From NCBI RefSeq assembly GCF_020096995.1, contig NZ_CP083692.1, positions 1,054,001 to 1,118,000 on the forward strand: 64,000 nucleotides of DNA, in the 5' to 3' direction. The position numbers and the translations under genes are program-made. Source of the DNA: Leucobacter sp. Psy1. GTDB taxonomy: Bacteria; Actinomycetota; Actinomycetes; Actinomycetales; Microbacteriaceae. Below are positions 43,511 through 52,692 of the stretch, one piece after another; position 1 is the first letter of the stretch; every line of letters starts with the position of its first letter. The notes below the pieces were generated by a model, which saw only the letters and a list, made by a program, of their open reading frames with translations, had not been told where the DNA came from and searched no databases.

Positions 43511-43624
43511 CCCTCCACCATGCCCGACCGGGCCGAACACGTCACCCCCTTGTTCGGTAGGAGCTGAATCGATACCAGGGCAGATACGATGAGCCTTTCC
43601 GCACCGAGCAGAGGAGGGGAGCCC

Positions 43625-44479
43625 ATGGACGACACCCCCACGGTGGTGATCACGGGTGCGAGCGATGGCATTGGCGCTGAGGCCGCACGCATTGTGGCGC
43701 AGTCGGGAGCGAGAGTCGTGGTGGTAGGCCGATCCCCGGAGAAGACGCGCCTCGCCGCGGAGCGCGTAGGAACCCCGTACGCCCACGTTGCCGACTTCGC
43801 GCGCCTCGACGACGTGCGCCGTCTCGCAGGCGAGCTGCGAGATTCGGCGGGCAGGATCGATGTCCTCGCGCACAACGCCGGCGGCATCTTCAGCGGTCCG
43901 TCGATCACCCAGGACGGACACGAGCGCACATTCCAGGTGAATCATCTCGCCCCGGTGCTGTTGACGCGTCTGCTGCTCGATCGTCTCATCGATGCCAAGG
44001 CCACCGTGGTCCATACCGCGAGCGTGGCGTCCCGCGTCTTCGCCCGCGTCGATTTCGACGATTTCGACAGTGCGCGGCGTTTTCGAGCTCATCGGGCATA
44101 CGGCAACGCGAAGCTCGCAAACGTCGTCACGGCCCGCACCCTCGCGGAGCGGTACGGGCCGTTCGGTCTCTCCTCCTTCGCATTCCACCCAGGGGTGGTC
44201 GCCACGAACTTCGCCTCCGACACCTCTTCCGCGCTGCGCTGGGCGTATGGGCCACTGCTGCGCCGCTGGCTCAGTTCATCGGCGGAGGGGGGAGCGACGC
44301 TCGCGCAGTTCATCGATCCCGCGGTCGTCGACCGGTGGGAGTCCGGCGGGTACTACCTCCCGAGCGGGCGCCGCGGACGCATCCTCCGCGCGGCGTCGAG
44401 CTCAGAGTTCCGCGACCGCCACTGGGCGCGCACGAACGAGCTGTTGCGCATCGATTGGCCGGATGTCGCCCCCGGGTGA
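43625..44479 (+). CDS. Short-chain dehydrogenase/reductase
   Basis: The 284-residue SDR has the cofactor motif VVITGASDGIGAEAARIVAQ (TGxxxGIG), HNAGG (variant of NNAG), the serine region VVHTASVASRVF and catalytic YGNAKLAN (Y-x-x-x-K). The GRSPEKTRLAA segment after strand 2 suggests NADP preference. It resembles the retinol-dehydrogenase/WWOX-like subgroup. I chose ATG 43625 because GAGGAGGGGA precedes it; ATG 43589 is a weaker option. It is convergent with the aldehyde dehydrogenase gene. Confidence 0.88.
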   Translation: MDDTPTVVITGASDGIGAEAARIVAQSGARVVVVGRSPEKTRLAAERVGTPYAHVADFARLDDVRRLAGELRDSAGRIDVLAHNAGGIFSGPSITQDGHERTFQVNHLAPVLLTRLLLDRLIDAKATVVHTASVASRVFARVDFDDFDSARRFRAHRAYGNAKLANVVTARTLAERYGPFGLSSFAFHPGVVATNFASDTSSALRWAYGPLLRRWLSSSAEGGATLAQFIDPAVVDRWESGGYYLPSGRRGRILRAASSSEFRDRHWARTNELLRIDWPDVAPG

Positions 44480-44483
44480 TCGT

Positions 44484-45866
44484 TCAGCGGATGCAGATCA
44501 CCTTCGGCTGCGTCATGTCCTCGTATGCGAATCGCACGCCCTCGCGACCCATGCTCCCGTACTTCGCGCCACCGAACGGCATGGCATCCACTCGAAAGTC
44601 GGACGAGTCGTTCACCATCACCCCTCCGGCCTCGATCTGCTCGGAGACGCGGAGAGCAGTGTGAAGGTTCTCGGTGAAGAGCGCGGCGTGGAGCGCGTAA
44701 TCGAGCCGATTGGCTTCGGCGACGGCTTCGGCCTCAGAGGTGAACGTATCGAGGATCGCGATGGGAGCGAAAGCCTCTTCTCGCGAGAGTTCATGATCGT
44801 GCGGAACGTCGGAGAGGACGGTCGGTGGAAGGAAAGCACCTTCCGCCGAGCCACCGCACCAGAGGCGCGCACCGTGCGAGACCGCTGACGCCACAGTCCG
44901 CGAGGCTCTCTCGGCTGCCGGTGCACTGATCATGGGACCGACATCCGTGCGCTCATCGGTCGGATCGCCGGTGCGCAGAGTGCGCGCACGCGCGATGAAA
45001 GCCTGCTGGAACGCGGGAGCGACCGACGATTCCACGATGAGGCGTTGCGCGCCGATGCAGTTCTGACCGGCGGCCCAGAATGCGCCGGAAACGCAGGCCT
45101 CAACCGCGGCATCGAGATCCGCGTCGGCGAAGACGAGGATGGGGGCGTTGCCCCCGAGCTCCATCGCCAACCTCTTGATTCCGGCGATGCGCGAGATCGC
45201 ATCTCCGGTGGTGAAGCCTCCGGTGAAGGAGACCATGCGGACCTCTTGCGCGGCGACCAAGGCTTGGGTCAGGGATCGATCGCCGTGCACGACCGTGGCA
45301 GCGGAGTCGGGCAAGCCGCACTCGATGAGAAGATCGACCAGCATCCTGGCCGAGAACGGTGTCTGTTGCGCGGGCTTCACGATGACGGCGTTTCCACCGG
45401 CGATCGCTGGTCCGATCTTGTGCGCCACGAGATTCAGCGCGTCATTGTAGGGCGTGATGGCGAGGATGATTCCGAGGGGTTCGCGGGTGTACCACCCTCG
45501 GCGGTCCTCCGCTCCGGCGAAAGCGTCGAACGGGATGACTTCGCCTCCGCCTCTTCTGGCCTCGGTGGCCGAGAGCGAGAGGGTGACTGCCGCTCGGCCA
45601 ACTTCTGCACGCGCCTGGGTGATGGTTTTCCCGGCCTCGCGCACGATCATGTGTGCGAACGCGTCCGCGCGTCCGCGCAATGCGGCAGCCGCACCGTCGA
45701 GGATCGCGGCTCGCTCGAATCTGCTGAGCGCGCGCGCCGCGCGACGCCCGCGCTCGGCTACCGCGAGCAGGCTGGCCACGTCGTGGGGGCCGTGCTGGGG
45801 AACCGTGCCGACGATGGACCCGTCTGCCGGGTTAGTGACAGTGAGGGGAGCGATCGATGCGGTCAT
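44484..45866 (-). CDS. Aldehyde dehydrogenase (semialdehyde dehydrogenase-like)
   Basis: The 460-residue NAD(P)-dependent enzyme has catalytic Cys in AAGQNCIGAQRLIVES, the Glu in KRLAMELGGNAPILVFAD, the Asn region ITPYNDALNLVAHKIGPAIA and VIVKPAQQTPFSA. It is shorter than most ALDHs (about 480) but complete. Its ATG overlaps the stop of the homoserine dehydrogenase gene (ATGA), so the two are coupled. An attractive but unproven substrate is L-aspartate-4-semialdehyde, the product of that enzyme, which it would oxidise to aspartate. Succinate-semialdehyde is another possibility. Confidence 0.88.
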   Translation of the reverse strand: MTASIAPLTVTNPADGSIVGTVPQHGPHDVASLLAVAERGRRAARALSRFERAAILDGAAAALRGRADAFAHMIVREAGKTITQARAEVGRAAVTLSLSATEARRGGGEVIPFDAFAGAEDRRGWYTREPLGIILAITPYNDALNLVAHKIGPAIAGGNAVIVKPAQQTPFSARMLVDLLIECGLPDSAATVVHGDRSLTQALVAAQEVRMVSFTGGFTTGDAISRIAGIKRLAMELGGNAPILVFADADLDAAVEACVSGAFWAAGQNCIGAQRLIVESSVAPAFQQAFIARARTLRTGDPTDERTDVGPMISAPAAERASRTVASAVSHGARLWCGGSAEGAFLPPTVLSDVPHDHELSREEAFAPIAILDTFTSEAEAVAEANRLDYALHAALFTENLHTALRVSEQIEAGGVMVNDSSDFRVDAMPFGGAKYGSMGREGVRFAYEDMTQPKVICIR

Positions 45867-46906
45867 GACCGGCGTCCACGAGCGGTATCGATGGCGATGA
45901 TGTCGGAGAGGAGTGCGAAGGCGGTCTGCGTACGCCCCGCCCCCGGGCCGGACACCGTGACCCGGTCCACCAACTCGGTACTGAAGGTGACGGCGTTGGT
46001 CGGGCCCGAGATTCCCGTGAGCGGGTGATCTTCGGGGAGTGCCATTGGCGCGACGCGAGCCGATACGGTTCCGTCGGTTGCGCGTGCCACGCTCCCGACG
46101 AGCTTCCACCGCGCCCCCGTCTCGCGAGCCGACGCGATGTCGGCCGCGGTGACCGAGGAGATGCCGGTCGTTGCAATGTCTTCGAGAGGGATGCGTTCGC
46201 CCATCACCTGCTCGGCGAGGATCGCGACCTTCAACCGGACGTCGGATCCGTTGATATCGGCAGTCGGGTCCGCTTCGGCGTATCCGCGTGCCTGCGCTTC
46301 AGCGATTGCCTCATCCTGACTCAGGCCATCCTCCTGTCGTCCGAGCACATAGTTGGTCGTGCCATTCAGAATGCCCTCGATCGCGACGATACGGGTCCCG
46401 GCCAGCTGCTGCCGCGCGAATCGCAGCACGGGGGTACCGCTCATGACGGCGCCCTCGAACTCGAAGTGCGCACCGGTCCGGTGCGCGAGACTCGTGAGCT
46501 CCTCGCCGGCGATGGCGACCGGTCCTTTGTTCGTGGTCGTGACGCTGATTCCCGCTTCCAGTGCCTGTCGCACGTGTGAGAGAGCCGGTTCACCAGTGAT
46601 CGGGTTGGTAAATGTCGCTTCGACCACGATGTCCGCGCCGCTGTCGCGAATCGCCCGCGCATTGTCTGCCTCGGGGGAGCCGCCCGCGAACGCCGCGAAC
46701 GTCTGCTCGCGAGCGACGGCGAGTGCGGCGGTGAGATCGATGCCGGTGGGTTGGATGAGTGTGCCGAGGTTCAGGTCGGTGATCGCGACGACGCGCAGCG
46801 AGAAGCCGAGTTCTCGGGCGATGCGGTCACCGTCGTCTCTGATGATTCCGGCGAGAGCGCGTGCGACGCCTCCGAATCCGATGAGAGCGAGTGAGTACTG
46901 GTGCAT
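45863..46906 (-). CDS. Homoserine dehydrogenase, catabolic-looking (no ACT domain)
   Basis: The 347-residue protein has the homoserine dehydrogenase hallmarks: YSLALIGFGGVARALAG (Rossmann), VTTTNKGPVA, EGILNGTTNYVL, and the catalytic block GYAEADPTADINGSDVRLK. There is no C-terminal ACT regulatory domain, which biosynthetic actinobacterial enzymes usually have. Together with the linked aldehyde dehydrogenase, permease and IclR regulators this suggests degradation of homoserine rather than synthesis. The ATG at 46904-46906 is used; longer upstream frames lack a site. Confidence 0.85.
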   Translation of the reverse strand: MHQYSLALIGFGGVARALAGIIRDDGDRIARELGFSLRVVAITDLNLGTLIQPTGIDLTAALAVAREQTFAAFAGGSPEADNARAIRDSGADIVVEATFTNPITGEPALSHVRQALEAGISVTTTNKGPVAIAGEELTSLAHRTGAHFEFEGAVMSGTPVLRFARQQLAGTRIVAIEGILNGTTNYVLGRQEDGLSQDEAIAEAQARGYAEADPTADINGSDVRLKVAILAEQVMGERIPLEDIATTGISSVTAADIASARETGARWKLVGSVARATDGTVSARVAPMALPEDHPLTGISGPTNAVTFSTELVDRVTVSGPGAGRTQTAFALLSDIIAIDTARGRRS

Positions 46907-47096
46907 GAGGTTTCCATTCTCCGTAGGGGCATCGGTGATACGTGTCCTAGCCTCGCGGGTGCCACGTCGCCAGGCACCTGTCCGATCGGCACTCTCACCG
47001 AGCATTCTGTCGGTATCGAGGACGATCTGACGGAAGGCGATGTGCTGGTGCGTACCGGCCTGGGATCGCACGTACGGTGACAACCACACCTCTGTT

Positions 47097-47132
47097 GTGC
47101 GCTATTAACAATGAAAGTTGGTTATAGTGCAC
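47097..47132. promoter_or_regulatory. Imperfect inverted repeat in the divergent catabolic promoter region
   Basis: Left arm GTGCGCTATTAAC (47097-47109) and right arm GGTTATAGTGCAC (47120-47132) pair at 10 of 13 positions around a 10-bp A/T-rich spacer. It lies between the divergent homoserine dehydrogenase operon (starts 46906) and the amino-acid permease operon (starts 47176). The size suits an IclR or Lrp operator. The rest of 46907-47175 shows no coding potential. Which regulator binds is unknown. Confidence 0.55.
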
Positions 47133-47175
47133 GTACAGGTGCTTCCACTGACCCCGTTCTCGAAGGCGAGCTCTC

Positions 47176-48648
47176 ATGAGTCGAAACCGTGCAGATGACA
47201 CACTCCCGAACAATCTGCCCCACACCACAGCGACCCAAGTACCTCTCAGAAAGATGCAACGATCCATGGGGTCGAGGCATCTTGTGATGATCGCCCTTGG
47301 CGGTGTCATCGGATCAGGCTTGTTCTTGAGCTCCGGCTACACCATCTCGCAGGCGGGGCCGCTCGGTGCCGTGATCGCCTACGGTGTCGGTGCAGTGGTC
47401 GTATGGCTAGTCATGGTCTGTCTGGGAGAGCTGGCGGTCGCGTATCCCGTCTCGGGTGCGTTCCACATCTACGCCGCTCGTTCGATCGGACCAGCGACCG
47501 GATTCACCACTGCGTGGCTGTATTGGTTGTGCTGGGTGGCCGCGCTTGGATCAGAGTTCGCGGCCGCGGGAATCCTCATGCAGCGTTGGTTCCCGGATGT
47601 CCCAGTCTGGATCTGGTGTCTGCTGTTCGCGGGCGTGCTGTTCATGGTCAATGCGATCTCGGCGCGCGTGTTCGGCGAAACCGAGTTCTGGTTCTCGATG
47701 ATCAAGGTGCTCGCCATCCTGGTGCTCATCGTGCTGGGTGGCGCGGCGATCTTCGGTTTCGCACCGCTCTCGGATCAGCCTCGCGAAGCGCTCTTCCTGA
47801 GCAACTACGTCACCGACGACGGGCTCTTCCCCACCGGGCTTACGGGTATCGTCATCACTGCCCTCGCGGTCTTCTACGCGTTCAGCGGTACTGAGCTGAT
47901 CGGTACCGCAGCGGGGGAGACAAAGGATCCCGCGAAGAACATCCCGCGCGCGATCCGATCGACCGTGCTGCGCCTGGTGCTCTTCTTCATCTGTGCGATC
48001 GCGATTATTGCGGCTATCATTCCGTATGACCAGACCGGCGTGACTGACTCACCGTTCGTGACCGTCTTCGACTACATCGGCGTGCCGTTCGCCGCAGACA
48101 TCATGAACTTCGTCATTATCACCGCGCTGCTCTCTGCGGGGAACTCAGGTCTCTTCTCCTGCGCCCGCATGCTCTTCTCGCTCGCGGACGAAGGACACGC
48201 GCCGCGCGTGTTCTCGCGGCTGACACGTCGAGGGATTCCGCTGATCGCGCTGTCCGTCAGTATCCTCGGTGGTCTTGCCTCGCTCATCTCGAGCGTGATC
48301 GCGCCCGAGACCGTGTACCTCGTCCTGGTGTCGATTGCAGGTTTCGCAGTGGTCGCCGTATGGATGTCCATCGTCGCCTCTCAGTTCTTCCACCGCCGAT
48401 CCTTCGTGCGCCAGGGAGGAGACGTCTCGCAGCTCGCCTACCGCACACCGCTCTACCCCGTGGTCCCGATCCTGGCTTTCGTTCTGCTCAGCATCTCCAT
48501 GGTCGCCGTCGCGTTCGATCCGAACCAGGTCGCGGCGCTGTACTTCGGAGTTCCGTTCGTCGGCCTCTGCTACCTGTTCTTCTGGTGGCGGCACGGGAGG
48601 CGGGGAGCGCGGCTCCGGCCTGAACAGGTACGGGCGGCGGAAGGATGA
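47176..48648 (+). CDS. Amino acid permease (APC superfamily, AAT type)
   Basis: The 490-residue transporter has 12 predicted helices. The helix 1 signature [20 protein letters not shown] is typical of the amino-acid transporter family, as are [20 protein letters not shown] and the helix 6 block [20 protein letters not shown] followed by [18 protein letters not shown]. These proton symporters import amino acids such as aromatic, basic or small neutral ones. It overlaps the alanine-racemase-like gene by 4 bp and is divergent from the homoserine dehydrogenase operon. Confidence 0.93.
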   Translation: MSRNRADDTLPNNLPHTTATQVPLRKMQRSMGSRHLVMIALGGVIGSGLFLSSGYTISQAGPLGAVIAYGVGAVVVWLVMVCLGELAVAYPVSGAFHIYAARSIGPATGFTTAWLYWLCWVAALGSEFAAAGILMQRWFPDVPVWIWCLLFAGVLFMVNAISARVFGETEFWFSMIKVLAILVLIVLGGAAIFGFAPLSDQPREALFLSNYVTDDGLFPTGLTGIVITALAVFYAFSGTELIGTAAGETKDPAKNIPRAIRSTVLRLVLFFICAIAIIAAIIPYDQTGVTDSPFVTVFDYIGVPFAADIMNFVIITALLSAGNSGLFSCARMLFSLADEGHAPRVFSRLTRRGIPLIALSVSILGGLASLISSVIAPETVYLVLVSIAGFAVVAVWMSIVASQFFHRRSFVRQGGDVSQLAYRTPLYPVVPILAFVLLSISMVAVAFDPNQVAALYFGVPFVGLCYLFFWWRHGRRGARLRPEQVRAAEG

Positions 48649-49793
48649 GTGACCGCTTCCGCGTGGCCGTCGACGGTTCCGCGATCCGACGAAACGTCGA
48701 GCTCGTGCAGAGGAGCGTCGCGGCAGCCGGAGGGGCCGAGATCTGCGCAGTCGTGAAAGCCGATGCCTATGGTCACGGTATCGACATCGTGGTGCCCGAA
48801 CTGATGCGGGCAGGGATACAGACCCTGGGTATCGCGAGTAATGCCGAGGCGCGAGCAGTGCGGCGGCTCGGCTTCTCGGGGCGGCTGCTGCGCGTTCGCG
48901 CCGCCACTCCGCGAGAGGCTTTATCTGGAACGGCGCTGCGTATCGAGGAGTGGGTTGGAGGACTCGCTCACGCCCGGGCGATCGCGGAGGTCGCCCGGTC
49001 GGAGTCGCTCACGCTCGATATCCACCTCGCCACAAATGGTCCCGGGATCTCTCGAGAAAGCGTTGATCTGAGCAGCGATGCCGGCCGCGCCGAGCTCAGG
49101 GCGATACTGATGCTGGACGGTCTCTCCGTGCGTGGCGTCTGCGCACACTTCCCCTGCGAGTCAGTGGGGCAGACACGCGCGGGGCTTGAGGCGTTCCTGA
49201 GCGATGTGGCGTTCGTGTTCCGGGAGCTCGGACCCGATCGGGCCATCGACGTACAGCGTCACTGCGCGACCTCGTTCGCCGCGTTGACGCTTCCCGAGAG
49301 CCACCTCGATCTGGTTCGTATCGGTGCGGCGGTCTACGGGGACACGTCCGCACCGGTTCCCGGGCAGAGCCCCGCGATGCGCGTGACATCGGAGGTGGCG
49401 TCGGTTTCGCGCTATCCGGCAGGCGCGACGGTCGGTTACGACCGGACGGTCGTGCTCGAGCGGGATGCGGTCATCGCGACCGTGCCGCTCGGTTACGGGG
49501 ACGGCATTCCGCGCCTGTTGAGCGGCACCGGCCGGGTGCTCATCCGCGGACGAGCCGCGCAGATGATCGATCTCGTGGCGATGTGCTCGTTTTCGATCGA
49601 TGTGACTGAGGTGCCAGGGGTGCAGCCGGGAGACGAGGTCGTGATTCTGGGGGCGCAGGGGGCCCATCAGCGGACCATGGATGAGCTCGCCGCGGAGTCC
49701 GGCGTGATCGCTGCTGCGACGTATGCGGCCTGGGGTGGAACGCTTGCATCCGGTCGCGTGGCGCTCGGGGGTCCTGCGCACCATGCTGGTTGA
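48645..49793 (+). CDS. Alanine-racemase-family PLP enzyme (amino-acid racemase)
   Basis: The 382-residue protein has the PLP Lys in [19 protein letters not shown] and the second-domain catalytic Tyr in [20 protein letters not shown], then [15 protein letters not shown]. The usual KVDTGMxRxG block is replaced by [17 protein letters not shown], unlike the housekeeping enzyme. Being in an operon with an amino-acid permease it is probably a catabolic racemase that converts an imported D-amino acid to the L-form (or the reverse), perhaps with non-alanine specificity. The ATG overlaps the permease stop. Confidence 0.82.
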   Translation: MSDRFRVAVDGSAIRRNVELVQRSVAAAGGAEICAVVKADAYGHGIDIVVPELMRAGIQTLGIASNAEARAVRRLGFSGRLLRVRAATPREALSGTALRIEEWVGGLAHARAIAEVARSESLTLDIHLATNGPGISRESVDLSSDAGRAELRAILMLDGLSVRGVCAHFPCESVGQTRAGLEAFLSDVAFVFRELGPDRAIDVQRHCATSFAALTLPESHLDLVRIGAAVYGDTSAPVPGQSPAMRVTSEVASVSRYPAGATVGYDRTVVLERDAVIATVPLGYGDGIPRLLSGTGRVLIRGRAAQMIDLVAMCSFSIDVTEVPGVQPGDEVVILGAQGAHQRTMDELAAESGVIAAATYAAWGGTLASGRVALGGPAHHAG

Positions 49794-49813
49794 TGAGTGA
49801 GTAGTCTGAGCGA

Positions 49814-50581
49814 ATGGAATCCTCTTCAGCGTCGACCGAGCGCCCCTCTGCTGCAGCGTCGTCCGTGATGCAAGGAGCCGCTTTGCTCACCGCGATCGTC
49901 GACCGTGAAGTGAGCGGGAGGCCGGGTCTCACGGCGTCCCGTCTGGCGCAGTTGGTGAACATCGAACGAAGTCGTGTGTCTCGGTTGACTCAGGAGCTGG
50001 TCGATCTCGAGTACCTGCTTCGTGAACCCGACGGCGTGTTTCGCGCCGGACCAGCGTACTTCGCTGCCGCGGCCGTTCGGCAGGAGCATTGGGTACGCGC
50101 CGCGCGAGCGGAGATGCGTCGCCTCGCGACGACGTTCCAGGTGATCGTCCGGCTCGTCGTGCCGCACGGTGACCGCGCGGTTCAGCTGCGTTACGAGGGG
50201 TCGGCAGGTGCTCCGGAGAGTGCGGTCAGGCCGGGAATGGAGACGCCGGTCTGGTGCGGTGGGCCACGTGCGCTGCTCTGGTTCGACAGTGAGGCGGAGG
50301 TCTCGACCCGTCTGGCCGCAACCTCTTTCACCGGGGTCGGAGGCCCGCGGTCCGCGCGGTCCGTCGCTGAGGTGGTGAGGCTCGTCGATCGGGATCGCGG
50401 ACGTGGATATGTCGATGCGGATCAGGAGTACGAGTACGGCGTACGCGAGTTCGGTATGCCAATCGTCCGTGGGGGAGAGGTGGTCGGCGCACTCAGTGTG
50501 GCGAGCCGATCCGAGGAAGTCCGTGCTGCCCGGAAGGTTCCGACAGCGCTGCGCTCAGTGGTGGACCTGTTGGAAGTCTGA
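49814..50581 (+). CDS. IclR-family transcriptional regulator 1
   Basis: The 255-residue protein has an IclR N-terminal winged HTH (TASRLAQLVNIERSRVSRLT, about residues 38-58) and a C-terminal effector domain (GRGYVDADQEYEYGVREFGM followed by PIVRGGEVVGALSVASRS). IclR effector domains usually bind small organic acids. It lies 20 bp after the racemase gene on the same strand and may be in its operon. Its 3' end overlaps a second, convergent IclR gene by 27 bp. Confidence 0.87.
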   Translation: MESSSASTERPSAAASSVMQGAALLTAIVDREVSGRPGLTASRLAQLVNIERSRVSRLTQELVDLEYLLREPDGVFRAGPAYFAAAAVRQEHWVRAARAEMRRLATTFQVIVRLVVPHGDRAVQLRYEGSAGAPESAVRPGMETPVWCGGPRALLWFDSEAEVSTRLAATSFTGVGGPRSARSVAEVVRLVDRDRGRGYVDADQEYEYGVREFGMPIVRGGEVVGALSVASRSEEVRAARKVPTALRSVVDLLEV

Positions 50582-51343
50582 GGCGCTTGCCGCTCCACGG
50601 AGGACGGCGCTGAGATGCTCCGCTGCTGCTCGGCAGGCGTCGCCGAGCTCGGAGACGCGGGATCGCACGGGTGCGCTGTGGCCGACGACCTGCATGGCCG
50701 CGACCACTTCATCCCGATAGTCGAACACCGGAGCAGCTACTGATGTCAGCCCCGACTCGGCCTCCTCGTCTACGATCGAGTAGCCGCGCGCGCGTGCACG
50801 CTCCAGTCTGGTGATGAATTCAGCCACTCCCGCCACCGCGCCGGGCCCGCCGAGCGATGCGTCGATCCGCCCGAGCACGGCGGCGATCTCCGCGTCATCG
50901 GCGTCCCACAGCGCGGCGTATCCCGCATCGCTGCAGAACGCCGGATACGCGCGCCCGACCCATGATCCCACCATGCCCATTGACTGCGGGATGCTCTCGG
51001 CAATGGTAACCGTGCTCGCACCGTACAGCTCCCCGAGAAAACATGCCTCCCCGGTGACAGAGCTCAACTGTTCGAGAACGGTGAGCCCGTCGACCCGCAG
51101 TCGATGCTCGGAAAGGGCCTGAGCACGCGCGTAGGTGCGGGCTGCGACCCGGTAACCCGACCGTGTGCGGTCGACCAGCCGAGCCTGCGCGAGCGCAGCA
51201 AGAGTCCGCGACACCTGGGAGCGATCACGCTCCAGGCTTTCCGCGAGGCTCGAGACCGGGGTGCCGCAGGGGAGAGCGTGAGCCGTTCGGCCGAGGCTGC
51301 GAAAGACCTCCATACCGCGTCCCATGCTCGAGTGTGTGGCCAT
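50555..51343 (-). CDS. IclR-family transcriptional regulator 2
   Basis: The 262-residue protein has an IclR HTH (TPVSSLAESLERDRSQVSRT) and an effector domain (VGRAYPAFCSDAGYAALWDA; ARARGYSIVDEEAESGLTSV; APVFDYRDEVVAAMQVVG). It is divergent from the PLP-enzyme operon at 51475 and is its likely regulator. It resembles the adjacent regulator 1 in architecture but the pair is not a recent duplication. The convergent 27-bp 3' overlap with regulator 1 is unusual. Confidence 0.87.
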   Translation of the reverse strand: MATHSSMGRGMEVFRSLGRTAHALPCGTPVSSLAESLERDRSQVSRTLAALAQARLVDRTRSGYRVAARTYARAQALSEHRLRVDGLTVLEQLSSVTGEACFLGELYGASTVTIAESIPQSMGMVGSWVGRAYPAFCSDAGYAALWDADDAEIAAVLGRIDASLGGPGAVAGVAEFITRLERARARGYSIVDEEAESGLTSVAAPVFDYRDEVVAAMQVVGHSAPVRSRVSELGDACRAAAEHLSAVLRGAASASDFQQVHH

Positions 51344-51474
51344 GGCCTCAGCCTAGGACACCGGTAACGCTTGTTGAAACGAGGTCTCGACCTGTGCAAG
51401 ATAAGCACGTTAGTATGCCAATAAAGCCCATAAAAGTGTGGGTATCAGGAATTGATGACGAGGAGAGCGCCGAA
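51344..51474 (+). promoter_or_regulatory. Divergent promoter region with a 9-bp direct repeat
   Basis: The spacer between IclR regulator 2 and the PLP enzyme is A/T-rich compared with its surroundings. It holds two adjacent copies of GCC(A/C)ATAAA at 51417-51425 and 51426-51434, exactly head to tail. This could be a regulator site for IclR or the downstream Lrp protein. A GAGGAG ribosome site for the PLP gene begins at about 51460. Confidence 0.4.
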
Positions 51475-52692
51475 ATGATCGAATCCCGACCCGACCGGAG
51501 TGATCACGCGACGCTCGGACCGCTGAGTCTGGCCGTTCACGGGGGAAATCGGATAGACAGTACCCGTGCATTGCGCACCCCGCTGGTGATGGCGAACTCG
51601 TATCTGCTGCCCGACGACCCGAGCGACATCAGCTGGTCCGCCACCACCGAGGGCCTGTACACCCGGAACAGCGGCGTCAATCAGGCGGCCCTCGAGGAGA
51701 AACTCGTCGCACTGGAAGGCGGGGAGGCCGCGGTCGCGCTCGCGAGTGGGGTGGCCGCCCTGCACGCTGTCTTCTTCACGCATGTTCGAGTCGGCGACCA
51801 TGTGCTCGTCAGCGATGTCACCTACGAAGCCACCTGGCGGCTCTGGTCGGAACTGCTCCCGAACCGATACGGGATCGAAGCGACATTCGTCGACATCAGT
51901 GACCTTGACGCGGTGCGCGACGCGGTCCGCCCGAACACCCGAATGATCTGCATCGAGGCGATCGCGAATCCGACGACGAAGGTCGCCGATGTGACCGGGG
52001 TGGCGCAGATCGCGCGCGAGGCTTCGGCGATTCTCGTGGTCGATTCGACGTTCACACCGCCCCCGTTCTATCGACCGCTCGCAGACGGGGCTGATCTGGT
52101 CGTGCACTCTCTGACCAAGTACATCAACGGGCACGGCGATGCGATGGGTGGCGCCGTCATCGGCAAAGCGGATCTCGTCGAACGCATCAAAGCCGATGCC
52201 ATGGTCGATGTCGGTGGAATCATCTCGCCTTTCAACGCGTGGCAGATCCAACGCGGATCCGTGACGCTTCCGCTTCGCCTGCGTCAGCAGTTCGCTTCTG
52301 CGCATGCGATCGCCGACCTGCTCGACGCGGACAGCCGTGTCGAGTACGTCGCTTATCCCGGCCTGCCCGGCCACGAGCAGCACGACCTCGCGACCCGGCA
52401 GTTCGGCGGCTCCGGGTATGGCGGCACGCTCGCGTTCGCCGTTCGCGGGGGTCCGGACATGCAGAACCGATTCGTCTCGCAGTTGCGACTCATCACTTCA
52501 GGGTTCTCGCTCGGACACGATGACTCGCTCATCGTTCACGTCGGAACCGAGGGTGGTCGGGTTCGGTACTACCCGGACGAGTTCCGGCACTTCGGGCACT
52601 TGCGGCTCTCGGTGGGTATCGAGGATCAGCGCGACCTTCTCGATGATGTGGAGGCGGCTCTGGATGCGACGTTCGGTGGCGGTACGTCGTGA
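51475..52692 (+). CDS. Cys/Met-metabolism PLP-dependent enzyme (methionine gamma-lyase/cystathionine gamma-synthase-like)
   Basis: The 405-residue protein is a fold-type I PLP enzyme of the trans-sulfuration family. The PLP Lys is in LVVHSLTKYINGHGDAMGGA. Other blocks are EGLYTRNSGVNQAALEEKLV, AVALASGVAALHAVFF and the C-terminal LRLSVGIEDQRDLLDDVEAA. Relatives cleave or form C-S bonds in homoserine-derived amino acids. Given the adjacent homoserine-type enzymes, a gamma-lyase producing a 2-oxoacid is plausible, but exact specificity cannot be read. The ATG at 51475 has GAGGAG upstream. The stop overlaps the Lrp gene (GTGA). Confidence 0.88.
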   Translation: MIESRPDRSDHATLGPLSLAVHGGNRIDSTRALRTPLVMANSYLLPDDPSDISWSATTEGLYTRNSGVNQAALEEKLVALEGGEAAVALASGVAALHAVFFTHVRVGDHVLVSDVTYEATWRLWSELLPNRYGIEATFVDISDLDAVRDAVRPNTRMICIEAIANPTTKVADVTGVAQIAREASAILVVDSTFTPPPFYRPLADGADLVVHSLTKYINGHGDAMGGAVIGKADLVERIKADAMVDVGGIISPFNAWQIQRGSVTLPLRLRQQFASAHAIADLLDADSRVEYVAYPGLPGHEQHDLATRQFGGSGYGGTLAFAVRGGPDMQNRFVSQLRLITSGFSLGHDDSLIVHVGTEGGRVRYYPDEFRHFGHLRLSVGIEDQRDLLDDVEAALDATFGGGTS

